Assembly (NCBI RefSeq): GCF_009828015.1
Contig: NZ_WTYG01000003.1
Coordinates: forward strand, 124,001-188,000
Length of the DNA stretch: 64,000 nt
Source: Qipengyuania citrea
GTDB lineage: Bacteria > Pseudomonadota > Alphaproteobacteria > Sphingomonadales > Sphingomonadaceae
Direction of reading: 5' to 3'
Every line of letters starts with the position of its first letter. Position 1 is the stretch's first letter. The notes below the pieces were generated by a model. That model saw only the letters and a list, made by a program, of their open reading frames with translations. It made no database searches and was not told the origin of the DNA. This document shows positions 34,884-43,905 of the stretch, piece after piece. The position numbers were made by a program, and so were the translations under genes.

Positions 34884-36296
34884 ATGACGACCGAACTGGT
34901 CTCAACCGAACCCGCGACCGGCAAGGAAATCTGGCGCGGCCAGGCGGGCAATGTCGACGAGACGATCGAGCGCGCGCGCAAGGCGCTGCGGCAATGGTCG
35001 CGCGAACCGCTGGGCCGTCGGATCGAATTCGTGCGCCGCTTCGCCAATGAAGTCCGCAAGCACGGCGATGCCTTCGCCGAGCTGATCGCGCGCGAGACGG
35101 GCAAGCCGCTGTGGGAAGCGCGCACCGAGGTCGAAGCGGTCATCGGCAAGGTCGAGATCTCGATCACCGCCTATGCCGAGCGCACCGGGCAGAAAAAGCT
35201 CAACAGCGCGCTGCAGGGCACTGCCGCGCTGCGCCACAAGCCGCATGGCGTGATGGCCGTGCTGGGGCCGTACAATTTCCCCGCCCACCTGCCCAACGGC
35301 CACATCGTGCCCGCGCTGATCGCAGGCAATGTGGTGATCTTCAAGCCGAGCGAGAAAACCCCGGCAGTGGGCGAATTCCTCACCCGCTGCTTCCACGAGG
35401 CCAAGGTGCCCGAAGGCGTGGTGCAATGCATCCACGGCGGGGCCGAGGTCGGGCAGGCTCTGGTCGAGCACTGGATGGTCGATGGCGTGCTGTTCACCGG
35501 TTCGGCACGCGCGGGCATCGCGATCAACCGCAAGCTGGCCGCCGATCCGGGCAAGATCGTCGCGCTGGAAATGGGCGGCAACAACCCCATCGTCATGCTC
35601 GATACGCCCAAGATCGAAGATGCGGCGGCGACTATCGTCCAGTCCGCCTTCACCACCGCCGGCCAGCGCTGCACCGCAGCGCGCCGGCTGATCGTGGTCG
35701 ATTCGATGTTCGACAAGATCGTGCCCGCGGTAAAGGCGCTGACCGAGAAGCTGATCGTCGACGAGCCTTTTGCAGAACCCCAGCCCTTCATGGGCTGCGT
35801 GATCGACAATTCCACCGCCGACCTGCTGTCCGAAAGCTTCGTCGCGCTGATGAGCCGGGGCGGCACGCCGATCATGCACATGAAGCGGCGCGACGAATCG
35901 CTGCCCTTCCTGTCACCCGCGATCCTCGACGCGACAGAGATCCACGACCGGCCTGACATCGAATTGTTCGGCCCGTTGCTGCAGGTGATCCGCGTGCCCG
36001 ATTTCGACGCGGCGATCTATGAAGCGAACAATACGCGCTACGGCCTTTCGGCCTCGCTGATCGGGGGCAAGCCTGCCGATTTCGAGCATTTCTGGACCGA
36101 GATCCGCGCCGGCATCGTGAATTGGAACCGCCCCACCAACGGGGCATCCTCATCCGCGCCGTTCGGCGGCGTCGGTCTGTCGGGCAACCACCGGCCCGCG
36201 GCGTTCTATGCGGCGGACTATTGCGCCTATCCGGTCGCCAGCAACGAGATGGAGCAACCCCGTGCGAGCATCGGGGTCGGTATCCGGGAAAGCTGA
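34884..36296 (+). CDS. astD: Succinylglutamate-semialdehyde dehydrogenase AstD
   Basis: 470 aa aldehyde dehydrogenase. Catalytic Cys is in TTAGQRCTAARRL and the general-base Glu in VALEMGGNNP; NAD site around LGPYNFPAHLPNGHI. Details that favour AstD over generic ALDHs are the short N-terminus TEPATGKEIW, PFAEPQPFMG, and the ending SSSAPFGGVGLSGNHRPAA then YYAADY-like FYAADYCAYPVAS. AstD oxidises N-succinylglutamate semialdehyde in arginine degradation. No other ast genes lie nearby. Confidence 0.88.
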   Translation: MTTELVSTEPATGKEIWRGQAGNVDETIERARKALRQWSREPLGRRIEFVRRFANEVRKHGDAFAELIARETGKPLWEARTEVEAVIGKVEISITAYAERTGQKKLNSALQGTAALRHKPHGVMAVLGPYNFPAHLPNGHIVPALIAGNVVIFKPSEKTPAVGEFLTRCFHEAKVPEGVVQCIHGGAEVGQALVEHWMVDGVLFTGSARAGIAINRKLAADPGKIVALEMGGNNPIVMLDTPKIEDAAATIVQSAFTTAGQRCTAARRLIVVDSMFDKIVPAVKALTEKLIVDEPFAEPQPFMGCVIDNSTADLLSESFVALMSRGGTPIMHMKRRDESLPFLSPAILDATEIHDRPDIELFGPLLQVIRVPDFDAAIYEANNTRYGLSASLIGGKPADFEHFWTEIRAGIVNWNRPTNGASSSAPFGGVGLSGNHRPAAFYAADYCAYPVASNEMEQPRASIGVGIRES

Positions 36297-36311
36297 CCGC
36301 GCTGCGGTCAG
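36293..36311. terminator. Short hairpin spanning two convergent stop codons
   Basis: CTGACCGC (36293-36300) and GCGGTCAG (36304-36311) with a 3-base loop. The arms include the astD stop and the stop of the facing lipoprotein gene. No T-run on either side, so termination strength is doubtful. Confidence 0.35.
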
Positions 36312-37018
36312 TCGGTGGTGACGAGGTCGATCTCGGTCACGCCCTGCGGCAGCCGTCGCGCATAGACCACATAGGCCGAACGCCCCTTGGTCCCACTGAG
36401 GATGTTGTCGCCCGCGCTCTTGATGTGTTCGGCATTGTAGCCAGCGGCGCGTGCGCGCGTGTAGTAGAAGGCAAGCACTTCCTCGAGCGCGACCGGCGTC
36501 AGGAAGGACACTACGCGCAGCGCGCACTGGCCTTCGTCGGTTCCGGCCGCTTCCTGCGTGTTGCCGCGCGGATAGACGGGAAAAGCGGCGGGCAGCTTGG
36601 CCGCCCAGGCAGAGGTGTAATCGACCTTCTCGCCGCAATTCTCGCCGCCCGGCGAAACCGCGGCGCGGGCGGCGGCGACCATCGCCGCGCTCGGTGCATT
36701 GTCGTCGCCCAGCGTCTTGGCGGTCGGCGGCGAAACCAGTTCGCTGCGCCCGCCTACCAGTTCGGCGGCGCGGCTGCGCGCAGCCTCGATCGCGCGGGGC
36801 GACTTGTCGATATTGGGGATCGCGGCATTGCCGGTGCCCGACAACGCGGCATTGGCTTCGTTCCGTCCGGCCAGATCGGGATCGGACGATAGTTCGTCGT
36901 TCAGCGCCTGTTCGCTCGCCGGGTCCATGGCGTCGCCTGCCGCCTCATCCTCGTTCGTGTCACCACAACTAGCCAAAAGGGCAACAGGAACGAGAGAGAC
37001 AAGCAGGCGACGGTTCAT
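36308..37018 (-). CDS. Uncharacterised lipoprotein
   Basis: 236 aa. Lipobox LLASC places the lipidated Cys at residue 18. An acidic, Ala/Asp/Asn-rich segment follows (residues 20-105), then a compact domain with two Cys (GENCGEKVDY, EGQCALRVVSFLTP) and EEVLAFYYTRARAAGYNAEH, likely a folded alpha/beta unit held by one disulfide. Envelope location is clear; function is unknown. I recognise no named family. Confidence 0.75.
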   Translation of the reverse strand: MNRRLLVSLVPVALLASCGDTNEDEAAGDAMDPASEQALNDELSSDPDLAGRNEANAALSGTGNAAIPNIDKSPRAIEAARSRAAELVGGRSELVSPPTAKTLGDDNAPSAAMVAAARAAVSPGGENCGEKVDYTSAWAAKLPAAFPVYPRGNTQEAAGTDEGQCALRVVSFLTPVALEEVLAFYYTRARAAGYNAEHIKSAGDNILSGTKGRSAYVVYARRLPQGVTEIDLVTTD

Positions 37019-37236
37019 CGATAGACCTCAACTTGGGAACGCGACTGTCCTACGCAGCAATTGCCGCGCTTTGCCAGCCGACCGGAGGCGCTGCACCATA
37101 GCGGGACATGCCGGCTTGAAAAGCTAAAGGGCGCCGCCCGCCTCCCCGCAAGGGAAGGACAGACGACGCCCGCACGGCCCGGTGGCGAGCCGCGCTGTCC
37201 GGCCGTGGGTGGGCACGGCCGAAACGCACATTCAAA

Positions 37237-37734
37237 TCAGCCGCAGCGGGTCTGCGAACGGTCGATCGACCGGCCGAGCAGTGCGCCCGCCGCCCCGCCG
37301 AGGATGGCGCCAAGCGTGCGATCGCCACCCTGGCCTGCGACTTCGTGCCCCAGCAGTGCGCCGACGCCCGCGCCGACCAGCAGGCCGGTGGTGCCATTGT
37401 CGCGCTTGCAGTAATAACGCCCGTCGTTTCCGCGCCAGACGCGGGTGTTGGCGCGTACGGGCTGGCCGTAGCCGCGGTCGTAACCCATGTAATAGGGACG
37501 CGACTGGCCGCCGCGATAGTCACCCCCGCCCCGGTAATCACGGTAATCGCGGTAATCGCGATCCCGGTCGTGCCGATGCCCGCGCTGGCGCTTGTGATCG
37601 AAGGTCAAGTCTCCGGTAACCGCTGCGTGCGCGCCGCTGTTGGTGTGCATCGCCGGCGCCGCACTGGCCGGCATGGCGAAGGCGAGGCCTGCCGCGGCGA
37701 TGGCCATCGAAGCATTCCGGAAAGACTTGAGCAT
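37237..37734 (-). CDS. Glycine-zipper 2TM domain secreted protein
   Basis: 165 aa. Sec signal peptide (IAAAGLAFAMPASAA), a His/Asp/Arg/Tyr-rich tract of repeated YRDYR units (residues 45-85), then a Gly-zipper pair LLVGAGVGALLGHEVAG and LGAILGGAAGALLGRSID of the 2TM/Rick_17kDa type. Such proteins sit in or at the outer membrane. CKRDNGTTG and the terminal TRCG may form a disulfide around the zipper. Function unknown. Confidence 0.82.
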   Translation of the reverse strand: MLKSFRNASMAIAAAGLAFAMPASAAPAMHTNSGAHAAVTGDLTFDHKRQRGHRHDRDRDYRDYRDYRGGGDYRGGQSRPYYMGYDRGYGQPVRANTRVWRGNDGRYYCKRDNGTTGLLVGAGVGALLGHEVAGQGGDRTLGAILGGAAGALLGRSIDRSQTRCG

Positions 37735-37917
37735 GGTTTATTCCTTTCTGAGCGCAGAGGCAGGAGGGGAGGCCCTGCGATGCCGTTAAGCTTTAGGCCG
37801 CCAAACCTGAACCGTATGCAACCATGCCGTCAGCTTTCGAAAAATCCGGCAGGCCGACGCTTCCGCGTCGACGAATTGCCGCTTGCGGGCGTGTTCGCGG
37901 GGGCCTAGCGCGCGAAA

Positions 37918-38820
37918 ATGAACGCGAGCGCCCCACCCCAGACCGACCGCACGGGCCTTGCCGCGGCGTTCAGCGCCTATGTCATCTGGGGCTTCCTGCC
38001 ACTCTACCTGATCCTTGTCCGCAGCGTCCCGGCGTTCGAATTCGTCGGCTGGCGAATCATCTGGACCCTGCCGCTGTGCCTGCTGATCGTGCTCGCCCGC
38101 CGCCAGGGCCCCGACCTGCGCGCCGCGCTGGCCAATCGCCGGACGCTCGGCCTGCTGGCGCTGAGCGCGACGCTGATCGCGGTGAACTGGGTGGTCTATG
38201 TCTGGGCGATCCAGAACGGGCAGGTCTATGCCGCCAGCCTCGGCTATTACATCAACCCGCTGGTCAACGTGCTGCTGGGCACCGTCTTGCTCGGCGAGAA
38301 GCTCTCCCGCCCGCAATGGGCGGCGGTGGGGCTTGCAGGGATCGGTGTCTCGCTGCTGGCCGCGGGCGCGCTCACCACGCTGTGGATCAGCCTGACGCTG
38401 GCGCTGAGCTTCGGGTCCTACGGGCTCATCCGCAAGCAGCTCGATGTCGGTTCGGTCCCGGGGCTGACGATCGAATCGGCGCTGCTGTTGCTGCCATCGC
38501 TCGCGGTCGCATGGTATTACGCGCAGACACAGGGATCGTCCTTCGCCGTTTCGACCGAACTCAGGCTGGCGATCATGGCCGGCGGCGTGGTGACCGCCTT
38601 CCCCCTGCTGCTGTTCGCGATTGCCGCGCGCAAGCTGCCCTATTCGATGCTCGGCTTCATCCAGTTCCTCGCTCCCAGCATCGTCTTCGTCCTGGGACTG
38701 ACCGTGTTCGGCGAAGAGTTGAAGCCCGTCCAGGCCGCCTGCTTTGCCTGCATCTGGGCGGCCGCAGCGATTTTCGTGTGGGACCTCGTCGCGCGGACTA
38801 GGAAGCCAGCCGCCAGCTGA
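37918..38820 (+). CDS. rarD: EamA family transporter RarD
   Basis: 300 aa, ten membrane helices in two EamA repeats. The start [19 protein letters not shown] and [21 protein letters not shown]-type blocks are characteristic of RarD (chloramphenicol-sensitive protein) rather than generic DMT exporters. Probable inner-membrane metabolite exporter. Its last 23 bases overlap the convergent pyrC gene. Confidence 0.9.
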   Translation: MNASAPPQTDRTGLAAAFSAYVIWGFLPLYLILVRSVPAFEFVGWRIIWTLPLCLLIVLARRQGPDLRAALANRRTLGLLALSATLIAVNWVVYVWAIQNGQVYAASLGYYINPLVNVLLGTVLLGEKLSRPQWAAVGLAGIGVSLLAAGALTTLWISLTLALSFGSYGLIRKQLDVGSVPGLTIESALLLLPSLAVAWYYAQTQGSSFAVSTELRLAIMAGGVVTAFPLLLFAIAARKLPYSMLGFIQFLAPSIVFVLGLTVFGEELKPVQAACFACIWAAAAIFVWDLVARTRKPAAS

Positions 38821-39835
38821 GCGTCTCGCCCGCGTGGAAGGGCACGATCCGCGCCTCGCCGCCATCGACTTCCGCCGGCACTTCCACCGGCGCCTTTTCC
38901 AGCGTGATCCGTTCTTCGTTCGGTGCAAGGCCGTAGAAAGCGGGGCCGTTGAGGCTGGCGAAGGCTTCGAAATGGTCGAGCGCGCCCTCGTCCTCGAACA
39001 CCTGGACATAGCTTTCCAGCGCAAAGGGCGCGTTGAAGATGCCAGCGCAGCCGCAGGCGGTTTCCTTAGTATGCCGGTGGTGCGGCGCACTGTCGGTGCC
39101 GAGGAAATACTTGGCCGATCCGCTGGTCGCCGCGCCGCGCAGCGCCAGCCGGTGCTGTTCGCGCTTGGCTACCGGGAGGCAATAGAGATGCGGACGAATA
39201 CCGCCGACGAGGATGTCGTTGCGGTTGATCTGCAGGTGCTGGGGGGTGATCGTCGCCGCAATATTGGGACCCGCGCTTTCCACGAAGCCGACCGCCTGCA
39301 TGGTGGTGATATGCTCGAAGATCACGCGCAGCGTAGGCAGCCGATCGACCAGCGGCTGCAGCACGCGGTCGATGAACACCGCCTCGCGGTCGAAGATGTC
39401 GATATCGGGCGTGGTCACTTCGCCATGGACGCACAGCGGCATGCCGATATCGGCCATGCGTTCGAGCACGCCCATGATGTTGGCGACGTCGGTAACGCCG
39501 TGCGCGGAATTGGTGGTGGCGCCGGCGGGATAGAGCTTGGCCGCGGTCAGCACGCCGTCGGCATGGCCTGCGGCGAGATCGTCCGCGTCGCTCTCGTCGG
39601 TAAGGTAAGCGGTCATCAGCGGAGTGAAATCCAGGCCCGCGGGCACTGCGGCTAGGATCCGGTCGCGATAGGCCGCGGCGAGCGCGGTGGTGGTCACCGG
39701 CGGCGCCAGATTGGGCATCACGATGGCGCGGGCGAACTGGCGCGCGGTCTGCGGGACCACGGCGCGCATCGTGTCACCATCGCGGAAATGCAGATGCCAG
39801 TCGTCGGGGCGGCGGATTGTCAACGATTCGACCAT
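38798..39835 (-). CDS. pyrC: Dihydroorotase PyrC (class II)
   Basis: 345 aa, as E. coli PyrC (348). Zinc ligands are visible in [10 protein letters not shown] (His-x-His), the carbamylated Lys in [14 protein letters not shown], then CVHGE and FEHITT histidines and the Asp in [14 protein letters not shown]. It closes carbamoyl-aspartate to dihydroorotate in pyrimidine synthesis. ATG 39835 ([12 protein letters not shown]) is favoured over 39871. pyrE lies 16 kb away in this window. Confidence 0.96.
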   Translation of the reverse strand: MVESLTIRRPDDWHLHFRDGDTMRAVVPQTARQFARAIVMPNLAPPVTTTALAAAYRDRILAAVPAGLDFTPLMTAYLTDESDADDLAAGHADGVLTAAKLYPAGATTNSAHGVTDVANIMGVLERMADIGMPLCVHGEVTTPDIDIFDREAVFIDRVLQPLVDRLPTLRVIFEHITTMQAVGFVESAGPNIAATITPQHLQINRNDILVGGIRPHLYCLPVAKREQHRLALRGAATSGSAKYFLGTDSAPHHRHTKETACGCAGIFNAPFALESYVQVFEDEGALDHFEAFASLNGPAFYGLAPNEERITLEKAPVEVPAEVDGGEARIVPFHAGETLSWRLAS

Positions 39836-39873
39836 GTGGTTGCCTATGGCGTCGGGCGGCCTATCTGTCACCC

Positions 39874-40617
39874 ATGACTGCCACCCGCCTGTTCGACCGA
39901 GCCATCGTCCGCCTTACCAGCGAAGACCCCGACGAAGACGTCATTGCCTTCCTGCAGGGACTGGTGACGAATGATGTCACGGGGACCCTGCCCGCCTATG
40001 CCGGGCTGCTGACGCCGCAGGGCAAGACGCTGTTCGATTTCCTCGTATGGCCCGGCGCCGCCGGGGAAGTGCTGATCGATTGCGAAGCCGAGGCGGCCGA
40101 GGATCTGGCCAAGCGGCTGTCGCTCTACCGCCTGCGCCGCAAGATCGCGATCGCGGTCGATGCAGGCGTGGCCGTGCACTGGCAGGCTGAGATGGGCGAT
40201 GGCGGTGCTGCCGACCCGCGACTGGCCGCGCTCGGGCAGCGCTGGCTGGCGCCAGTTGCCGACAGCGATGAAGCAGCGGACGCCGACTGGCGGGCGCACC
40301 GCCTCGCGCTGGGCGTGCCCGAAGGCCGGGCCGAACTGGGCGACATCCTGTGGCTGGAAACCAACGCCGCCGAACTGCACGGCGTCAGCTTCGGCAAGGG
40401 CTGCTATATCGGGCAGGAGAACACCGCCCGGATGAACTGGCGCAGCAAGGTCAACCGGCGGCTGGTGGTAGTCCCGCTCGAGCGTTCCGACGACAAGCGG
40501 CGCAAGGCGGATTACCCCGATCTCGGCCTGGCGGTGGACCATCTGCGGGTGGATGCAATCGACGCGGACAGCGCACCGGAATGGATGCGCGACGCGCTCA
40601 ACCCTGCGGCAGAGTGA
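39874..40617 (+). CDS. YgfZ/GcvT-domain folate-binding iron-sulfur assembly protein
   Basis: 247 aa. GcvT-like fold with the diagnostic [13 protein letters not shown] motif near residue 175, whose Cys is essential in YgfZ/Iba57. These proteins bind tetrahydrofolate and help maintain certain 4Fe-4S enzymes in the cytosol. Start ATG 39874, divergent from pyrC with 38 bases between the starts. The end overlaps the convergent TetR gene by 20 bases. Confidence 0.9.
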   Translation: MTATRLFDRAIVRLTSEDPDEDVIAFLQGLVTNDVTGTLPAYAGLLTPQGKTLFDFLVWPGAAGEVLIDCEAEAAEDLAKRLSLYRLRRKIAIAVDAGVAVHWQAEMGDGGAADPRLAALGQRWLAPVADSDEAADADWRAHRLALGVPEGRAELGDILWLETNAAELHGVSFGKGCYIGQENTARMNWRSKVNRRLVVVPLERSDDKRRKADYPDLGLAVDHLRVDAIDADSAPEWMRDALNPAAE

Positions 40618-41197
40618 TATCCATCGACCGGGTGAGCATGCGCTCGGCCCGGTCGCGCGCGGCTGTTTCGGGAAGCCCGAGCGAGCGTGACAGCGCGGTG
40701 CCGATCAGCGCATCGCCCATGGCCATCAGCACCAGCGCCAATGTCTCTTCATGCACCTGCGTCGGGGCAGCGCCATGCGCGGCTTCCTCGGGCGCGATTT
40801 CATCGACCAGCTGATGGATGGTCTCGACGATCGGGGTCAGCGCGTCCTCGTTACCGGTTAGGATCATCCAGCTGGCGAGTGCGCCAGCGCCTTCCTTGTC
40901 GAATGCGTCGAACGCCAGGTCGACCACCTCGCGCGGCGATCCGAGACCCGCGCGGCTTGCCCGGACCGCCTCGATGATCGTGTCGCACACCGTCTTGGCA
41001 AGATGGCCGGCCAGCGCCTTCTGCAGACCCGCCGCCGATCCGAAATGGTGAAGCAGATTGGCATGGGTGCGGCCGACGCGCGCGCCCACCGCCTTCAACG
41101 TCACCGATTGCGGTCCCGCTTCGATCAACAGCACGCGTGCCGCCTCGAGCGCTGCAAGTCGCGATTCCTCGGGCGATAGTCGTTTGCGCGTGGCCAT
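40598..41197 (-). CDS. TetR/AcrR family transcription repressor
   Basis: 199 aa. N-terminal helix-turn-helix RLAALEAARVLLIEAGPQSV then TLKAVGARVGRTHANLLHHF; the ligand domain is helical and not further classifiable. It is divergent from a PF10118 hydrolase, and the 115-base gap contains a 39-base palindrome over a TTGACA element. Autoregulation together with repression of the neighbour is the natural reading. Confidence 0.9.
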   Translation of the reverse strand: MATRKRLSPEESRLAALEAARVLLIEAGPQSVTLKAVGARVGRTHANLLHHFGSAAGLQKALAGHLAKTVCDTIIEAVRASRAGLGSPREVVDLAFDAFDKEGAGALASWMILTGNEDALTPIVETIHQLVDEIAPEEAAHGAAPTQVHEETLALVLMAMGDALIGTALSRSLGLPETAARDRAERMLTRSMDITLPQG

Positions 41198-41252
41198 TGA
41201 CCGGTGCGGTAACCCATTGCGCAGGGCCGCGAAAGGCGCGACGCCAATTTAT

Positions 41253-41291
41253 TGACAGCAATGTAAGTAGGCCTTACTTACATCAATGTCA
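41253..41291. promoter_or_regulatory. Long palindromic operator between TetR and PF10118 genes
   Basis: Core arms ATGTAAGTA and TACTTACAT (41261-41269, 41275-41283) are perfect around GGCCT. Outer arms TGACA (41253-41257) and TGTCA (41287-41291) extend the symmetry about the same centre, 41272. TTGACA at 41252-41257 can serve as -35 for the rightward gene, so a bound repressor would block RNA polymerase. Confidence 0.8.
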
Positions 41292-41312
41292 GTTAATCCC
41301 GAGGAGCTTTTG

Positions 41313-42191
41313 ATGAACGCCCCCGTTATGATCGATACCGACTTGCGTGACGCCGCGCCGACCCCGGCCGATCTGACCATCACCGTGCGCGACGAGCGCT
41401 TCAATCGCGGCACCAGCCCGCGGCGCTGGTGGGCGGGCGAACCGTTCGGCACTGCCTGGCACAATGCCCTGTCGGCCACCTTCCCTCGCGGCGAAGCTTT
41501 CTTCATCGAGGCGGTCAAGGCGCATCGCGAAGGCGCCAATCCTAAGCTCGAGAGCGAGATCCGCGCGTTCGTGAAGCAGGAAATCAACCACACCCGCGAA
41601 CATATCGCCTTCAATCGGCTGGCCGAGGACGCGGGCTACGACATCAAGACAATCGACGCGCGGGTGGCGGAATTGCTCGCGCTGACCAAGGGGCGCCCGG
41701 CTATCGCGAACTTGGCGGTGACCATGGCGCTCGAGCATTACACCGCGATGATGGCAGCCGAATTCCTCGCCAATCCGAAGCATTTCGCCGCCGCCGACAA
41801 GGAAGTGCGCGATATGTGGCGCTGGCATGCGGCCGAGGAGATCGAGCACAAGGGCGTCGCTTTCGACACCTGGAACCACGCCACGAAGGACTGGACCGCC
41901 GGCAAGCGCTGGCGCGTGCGCAGCATCGTCATGCTCACGGTTACTGCGCGCTTCTTCAAGAACCGCTGGGCCGATGCGCTCGCTCTGCTCGAACAGGACG
42001 GCATCACCGGCTGGAAGGCGAAGTGGGGCCTGTTCAAATATCTCACCGTCAGCCCGGGCATCGTGCGCCGGATCTTCCCCGCGTGGCTGGCCTATTTCAA
42101 GCCGGGCTTCCACCCGTGGGATCACGACGACCGCGAATTGATCAAGCTCTACGAAGGCGATTTCAGCGACGCGCTGATGCCCGCCGAGTAA
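41313..42191 (+). CDS. Predicted metal-dependent hydrolase (PF10118 family)
   Basis: 292 aa. Ferritin-like four-helix pattern with carboxylate and histidine repeats: KQEINHTREHIAFNRLAE, TMALEHYTAMMAAEFLAN and RWHAAEEIEHKGVAFDTW, spaced as in di-iron proteins of the PF10118 group. Activity is uncertain; a di-metal oxidase or hydrolase on a lipid-like substrate is plausible. GAGGAG seven bases before ATG 41313 sets the start. Controlled by the adjacent TetR gene. A strong bidirectional terminator follows. Confidence 0.85.
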   Translation: MNAPVMIDTDLRDAAPTPADLTITVRDERFNRGTSPRRWWAGEPFGTAWHNALSATFPRGEAFFIEAVKAHREGANPKLESEIRAFVKQEINHTREHIAFNRLAEDAGYDIKTIDARVAELLALTKGRPAIANLAVTMALEHYTAMMAAEFLANPKHFAAADKEVRDMWRWHAAEEIEHKGVAFDTWNHATKDWTAGKRWRVRSIVMLTVTARFFKNRWADALALLEQDGITGWKAKWGLFKYLTVSPGIVRRIFPAWLAYFKPGFHPWDHDDRELIKLYEGDFSDALMPAE

Positions 42192-42210
42192 GGCTTCGTA
42201 GCTGAACAAA

Positions 42211-42253
42211 GAAAGGCCCCGCAGGTACAGCGCCTGCGGGGCCTTTCTCTTGC
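42211..42253. terminator. Bidirectional Rho-independent terminator
   Basis: Fifteen-base arms GAAAGGCCCCGCAGG (42211-42225) and CCTGCGGGGCCTTTC (42233-42247) with T-rich tails on both strands (TCTCTTG rightward; TTTGTTC leftward). It separates the convergent PF10118 and GNAT genes. Confidence 0.93.
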
Positions 42254-42259
42254 CTGGCT

Positions 42260-42802
42260 TCAGGCGGCCTGCGGCCGCGCGCGGGCATCGGCGCGCAGGT
42301 CGAGGCTGAAGAGCTTGCAGGGTGCTTCGCCGCCCCGTGCACGGCTCGCACGGGGCGCGACCCGGCCGGTGGGCAGGAAGCCGATCTTGCGCAGCACGCG
42401 GCCCGATGCCGGATTGTCGACGAAATGCCCCGCCTCGATCCGCTGGTGGCCGAGAAGGCGCGCCACTTCGAGCGCGCCGCGGCCCGCTTCGCTGGCGTAG
42501 CCCTGGCCCCAATGGGGCCGTGCGATCCAATACCCGATCTCGGCATCGGCGCTGTCGCAGGGATCGATGCCGATGCAGCCGATAACTTCGGAGCCGCTGC
42601 CCGTGGGCAGGGTAACGAGGAAGACCGGATAGCGCGGGTCGTGCTGGCGCATGACGAATTCGCGGGCGTGTTTGGGGAGATAGGGCCACGGCGCGCTGGC
42701 AAGATTGCGGACGATCGCTTCATCGGCGATTCCGCCCAGCAGCGCTTCGGCATCTTCGGGCCATGCCGGCCGCAACAGCAGCCGTTCGGTCACATGGAAC
42801 AT
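42260..42802 (-). CDS. GNAT family N-acetyltransferase (RimJ/RimL type)
   Basis: 180 aa. Acetyltransf_3 pattern: TERLLLRPAWPEDAEALLGG at the start, GCIGIDPCDSADAEIGYWIA, and the acetyl-CoA loop HWGQGYASEAGRGALEVARL, followed by DNPASGRVLRKIGFLPTGR. RimJ/RimL-like enzymes acetylate protein N-termini or small amines. ATG 42802 (MFHVTERL) is preferred over 42856. Single gene ending at the shared terminator. The Ala/Arg-rich C-terminal tail is unconserved. Confidence 0.92.
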   Translation of the reverse strand: MFHVTERLLLRPAWPEDAEALLGGIADEAIVRNLASAPWPYLPKHAREFVMRQHDPRYPVFLVTLPTGSGSEVIGCIGIDPCDSADAEIGYWIARPHWGQGYASEAGRGALEVARLLGHQRIEAGHFVDNPASGRVLRKIGFLPTGRVAPRASRARGGEAPCKLFSLDLRADARARPQAA

Positions 42803-42909
42803 AGGTAATCTCCCCTTCGGTCCACGCTCCGGGCTCCTAGGCCGGACGCGTGACAATTGCGTGATGGCGAAAGAAAATTTCGCCGCGGAATTGAAGAAGG
42901 AGAAACGAC

Positions 42910-42942
42910 AAGAGGGAGACGGGTCGGCCCCATCTCCCTCTT
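42910..42942 (-). terminator. Terminator of rplU-rpmA operon
   Basis: AAGAGGGAGA/TCTCCCTCTT arms (42910-42919 and 42933-42942) with an inner GGG/CCC pair. On the minus strand a T-containing GTCGTTTCTCC follows. It lies 69 bases after the rpmA stop. Confidence 0.7.
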
Positions 42943-43010
42943 CGGTTGCCGGATCGTGGACCCGGCTGGGACCGTCCCGTTTGGACGATCCCGTTATCGG
43001 AGCGTCCGGT

Positions 43011-43280
43011 TTACTCGGCGGCTTCGGCCATCATGTCGACCGAGACGAACTGGCGGTCGAGCTTGCCCTTGTGGAAGCGGACCTTGCCGTCGGTAAGCGC
43101 GAACAGGGTGTGATCCTTGCCCATGCCGACATTGCTGCCCGGATAGTACTTGGTGCCGCGCTGACGCACGATAATGTTGCCGGCGATGACGTTCTCGCTG
43201 CCGAACTTCTTCACACCAAGGCGACGACCGGCCGAATCACGACCGTTACGCGACGAACCGCCTGCTTTTTTATGTGCCAT
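43011..43280 (-). CDS. rpmA: 50S ribosomal protein L27
   Basis: 89 aa. [20 protein letters not shown] is the unprocessed bacterial L27 N-terminus that reaches the peptidyl-transferase centre; [20 protein letters not shown] and [14 protein letters not shown] follow. Directly downstream of rplU (12-base gap), the universal rplU-rpmA pair. Confidence 0.98.
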   Translation of the reverse strand: MAHKKAGGSSRNGRDSAGRRLGVKKFGSENVIAGNIIVRQRGTKYYPGSNVGMGKDHTLFALTDGKVRFHKGKLDRQFVSVDMMAEAAE

Positions 43281-43292
43281 CGTCCGCGCTCC

Positions 43293-43718
43293 TTACTTCT
43301 TGGCTTCAGTCGTCTTGGCAGCGGCCTTCTTGGGCGCAGCCTTCTTGGCAGGAGCCTTGTCTTCCGCGGCATCGGCCTTGGGAGCGGCTTCCTTCTTCGG
43401 CGCGGCCTTCTTGGCCGAACCGGCACCGACGTCGGTGATCCGCAACAGCGTCATCTGCTGGCGGTGACCGTTCTTGCGGCGATAGTTGTGACGGCGACGC
43501 TTCTTGAAAACGATCACCTTTTCGCTCTTGGCCTGTGCGATGATCTCCGCCGAAACGGTAACCTTGCCGGCATCCGAAAGCGAATCGCCTTCGCCTGCGA
43601 GCAGGACGTCGCCCAGCGTGATGGTATCGCCGGCTTCGCCAGCCAGCTTCTCAACCGCGATCTTGTCTCCGGCGGCAACCCGGTACTGCTTGCCGCCCGT
43701 GCGCACTACTGCGAACAT
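43293..43718 (-). CDS. rplU: 50S ribosomal protein L21 with Lys/Ala-rich tail
   Basis: 141 aa against about 103 in E. coli. The core runs [18 protein letters not shown] to [19 protein letters not shown] and includes the [14 protein letters not shown] rRNA-binding segment. From residue about 105 a low-complexity tail of Lys, Ala, Pro and Glu ([19 protein letters not shown] and repeats) extends some 37 residues. Such tails are common in alphaproteobacterial L21. ATG 43718 is the start. Confidence 0.97.
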   Translation of the reverse strand: MFAVVRTGGKQYRVAAGDKIAVEKLAGEAGDTITLGDVLLAGEGDSLSDAGKVTVSAEIIAQAKSEKVIVFKKRRRHNYRRKNGHRQQMTLLRITDVGAGSAKKAAPKKEAAPKADAAEDKAPAKKAAPKKAAAKTTEAKK

Positions 43719-43811
43719 GGTGGTTATCTCTCGTTCAAATTGCTGTGCCGTGATCTTGCGATGCACGGCGCGCCCGTCAGGCTACATGAAGCAGCCCCGG
43801 AAAGAAGCGTG

Positions 43812-43840
43812 CCGTTAAGCGATAGGTTGCCGCAAGTCAA
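43812..43840 (-). promoter_or_regulatory. Candidate promoter of rplU-rpmA
   Basis: On the minus strand TTGACT (43840-43835), a 17-base spacer and TAACGG (43817-43812), about 95 bases upstream of the rplU ATG. The -35 match is good and the -10 weak. Confidence 0.5.
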
Positions 43841-43905
43841 CGCTCGCCGCGAGGAATTTTGCATCCCCGCTGGTGCGCTGCGGCCTGCGTGATATGGAAG
43901 ACAGG

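Noticed and set aside
42864-43892. Plus-strand frame beginning MAKENFAAELKKEKRQ
   Set aside because: The start looks protein-like, but the frame runs through the rpmA terminator and antisense to rpmA and rplU.
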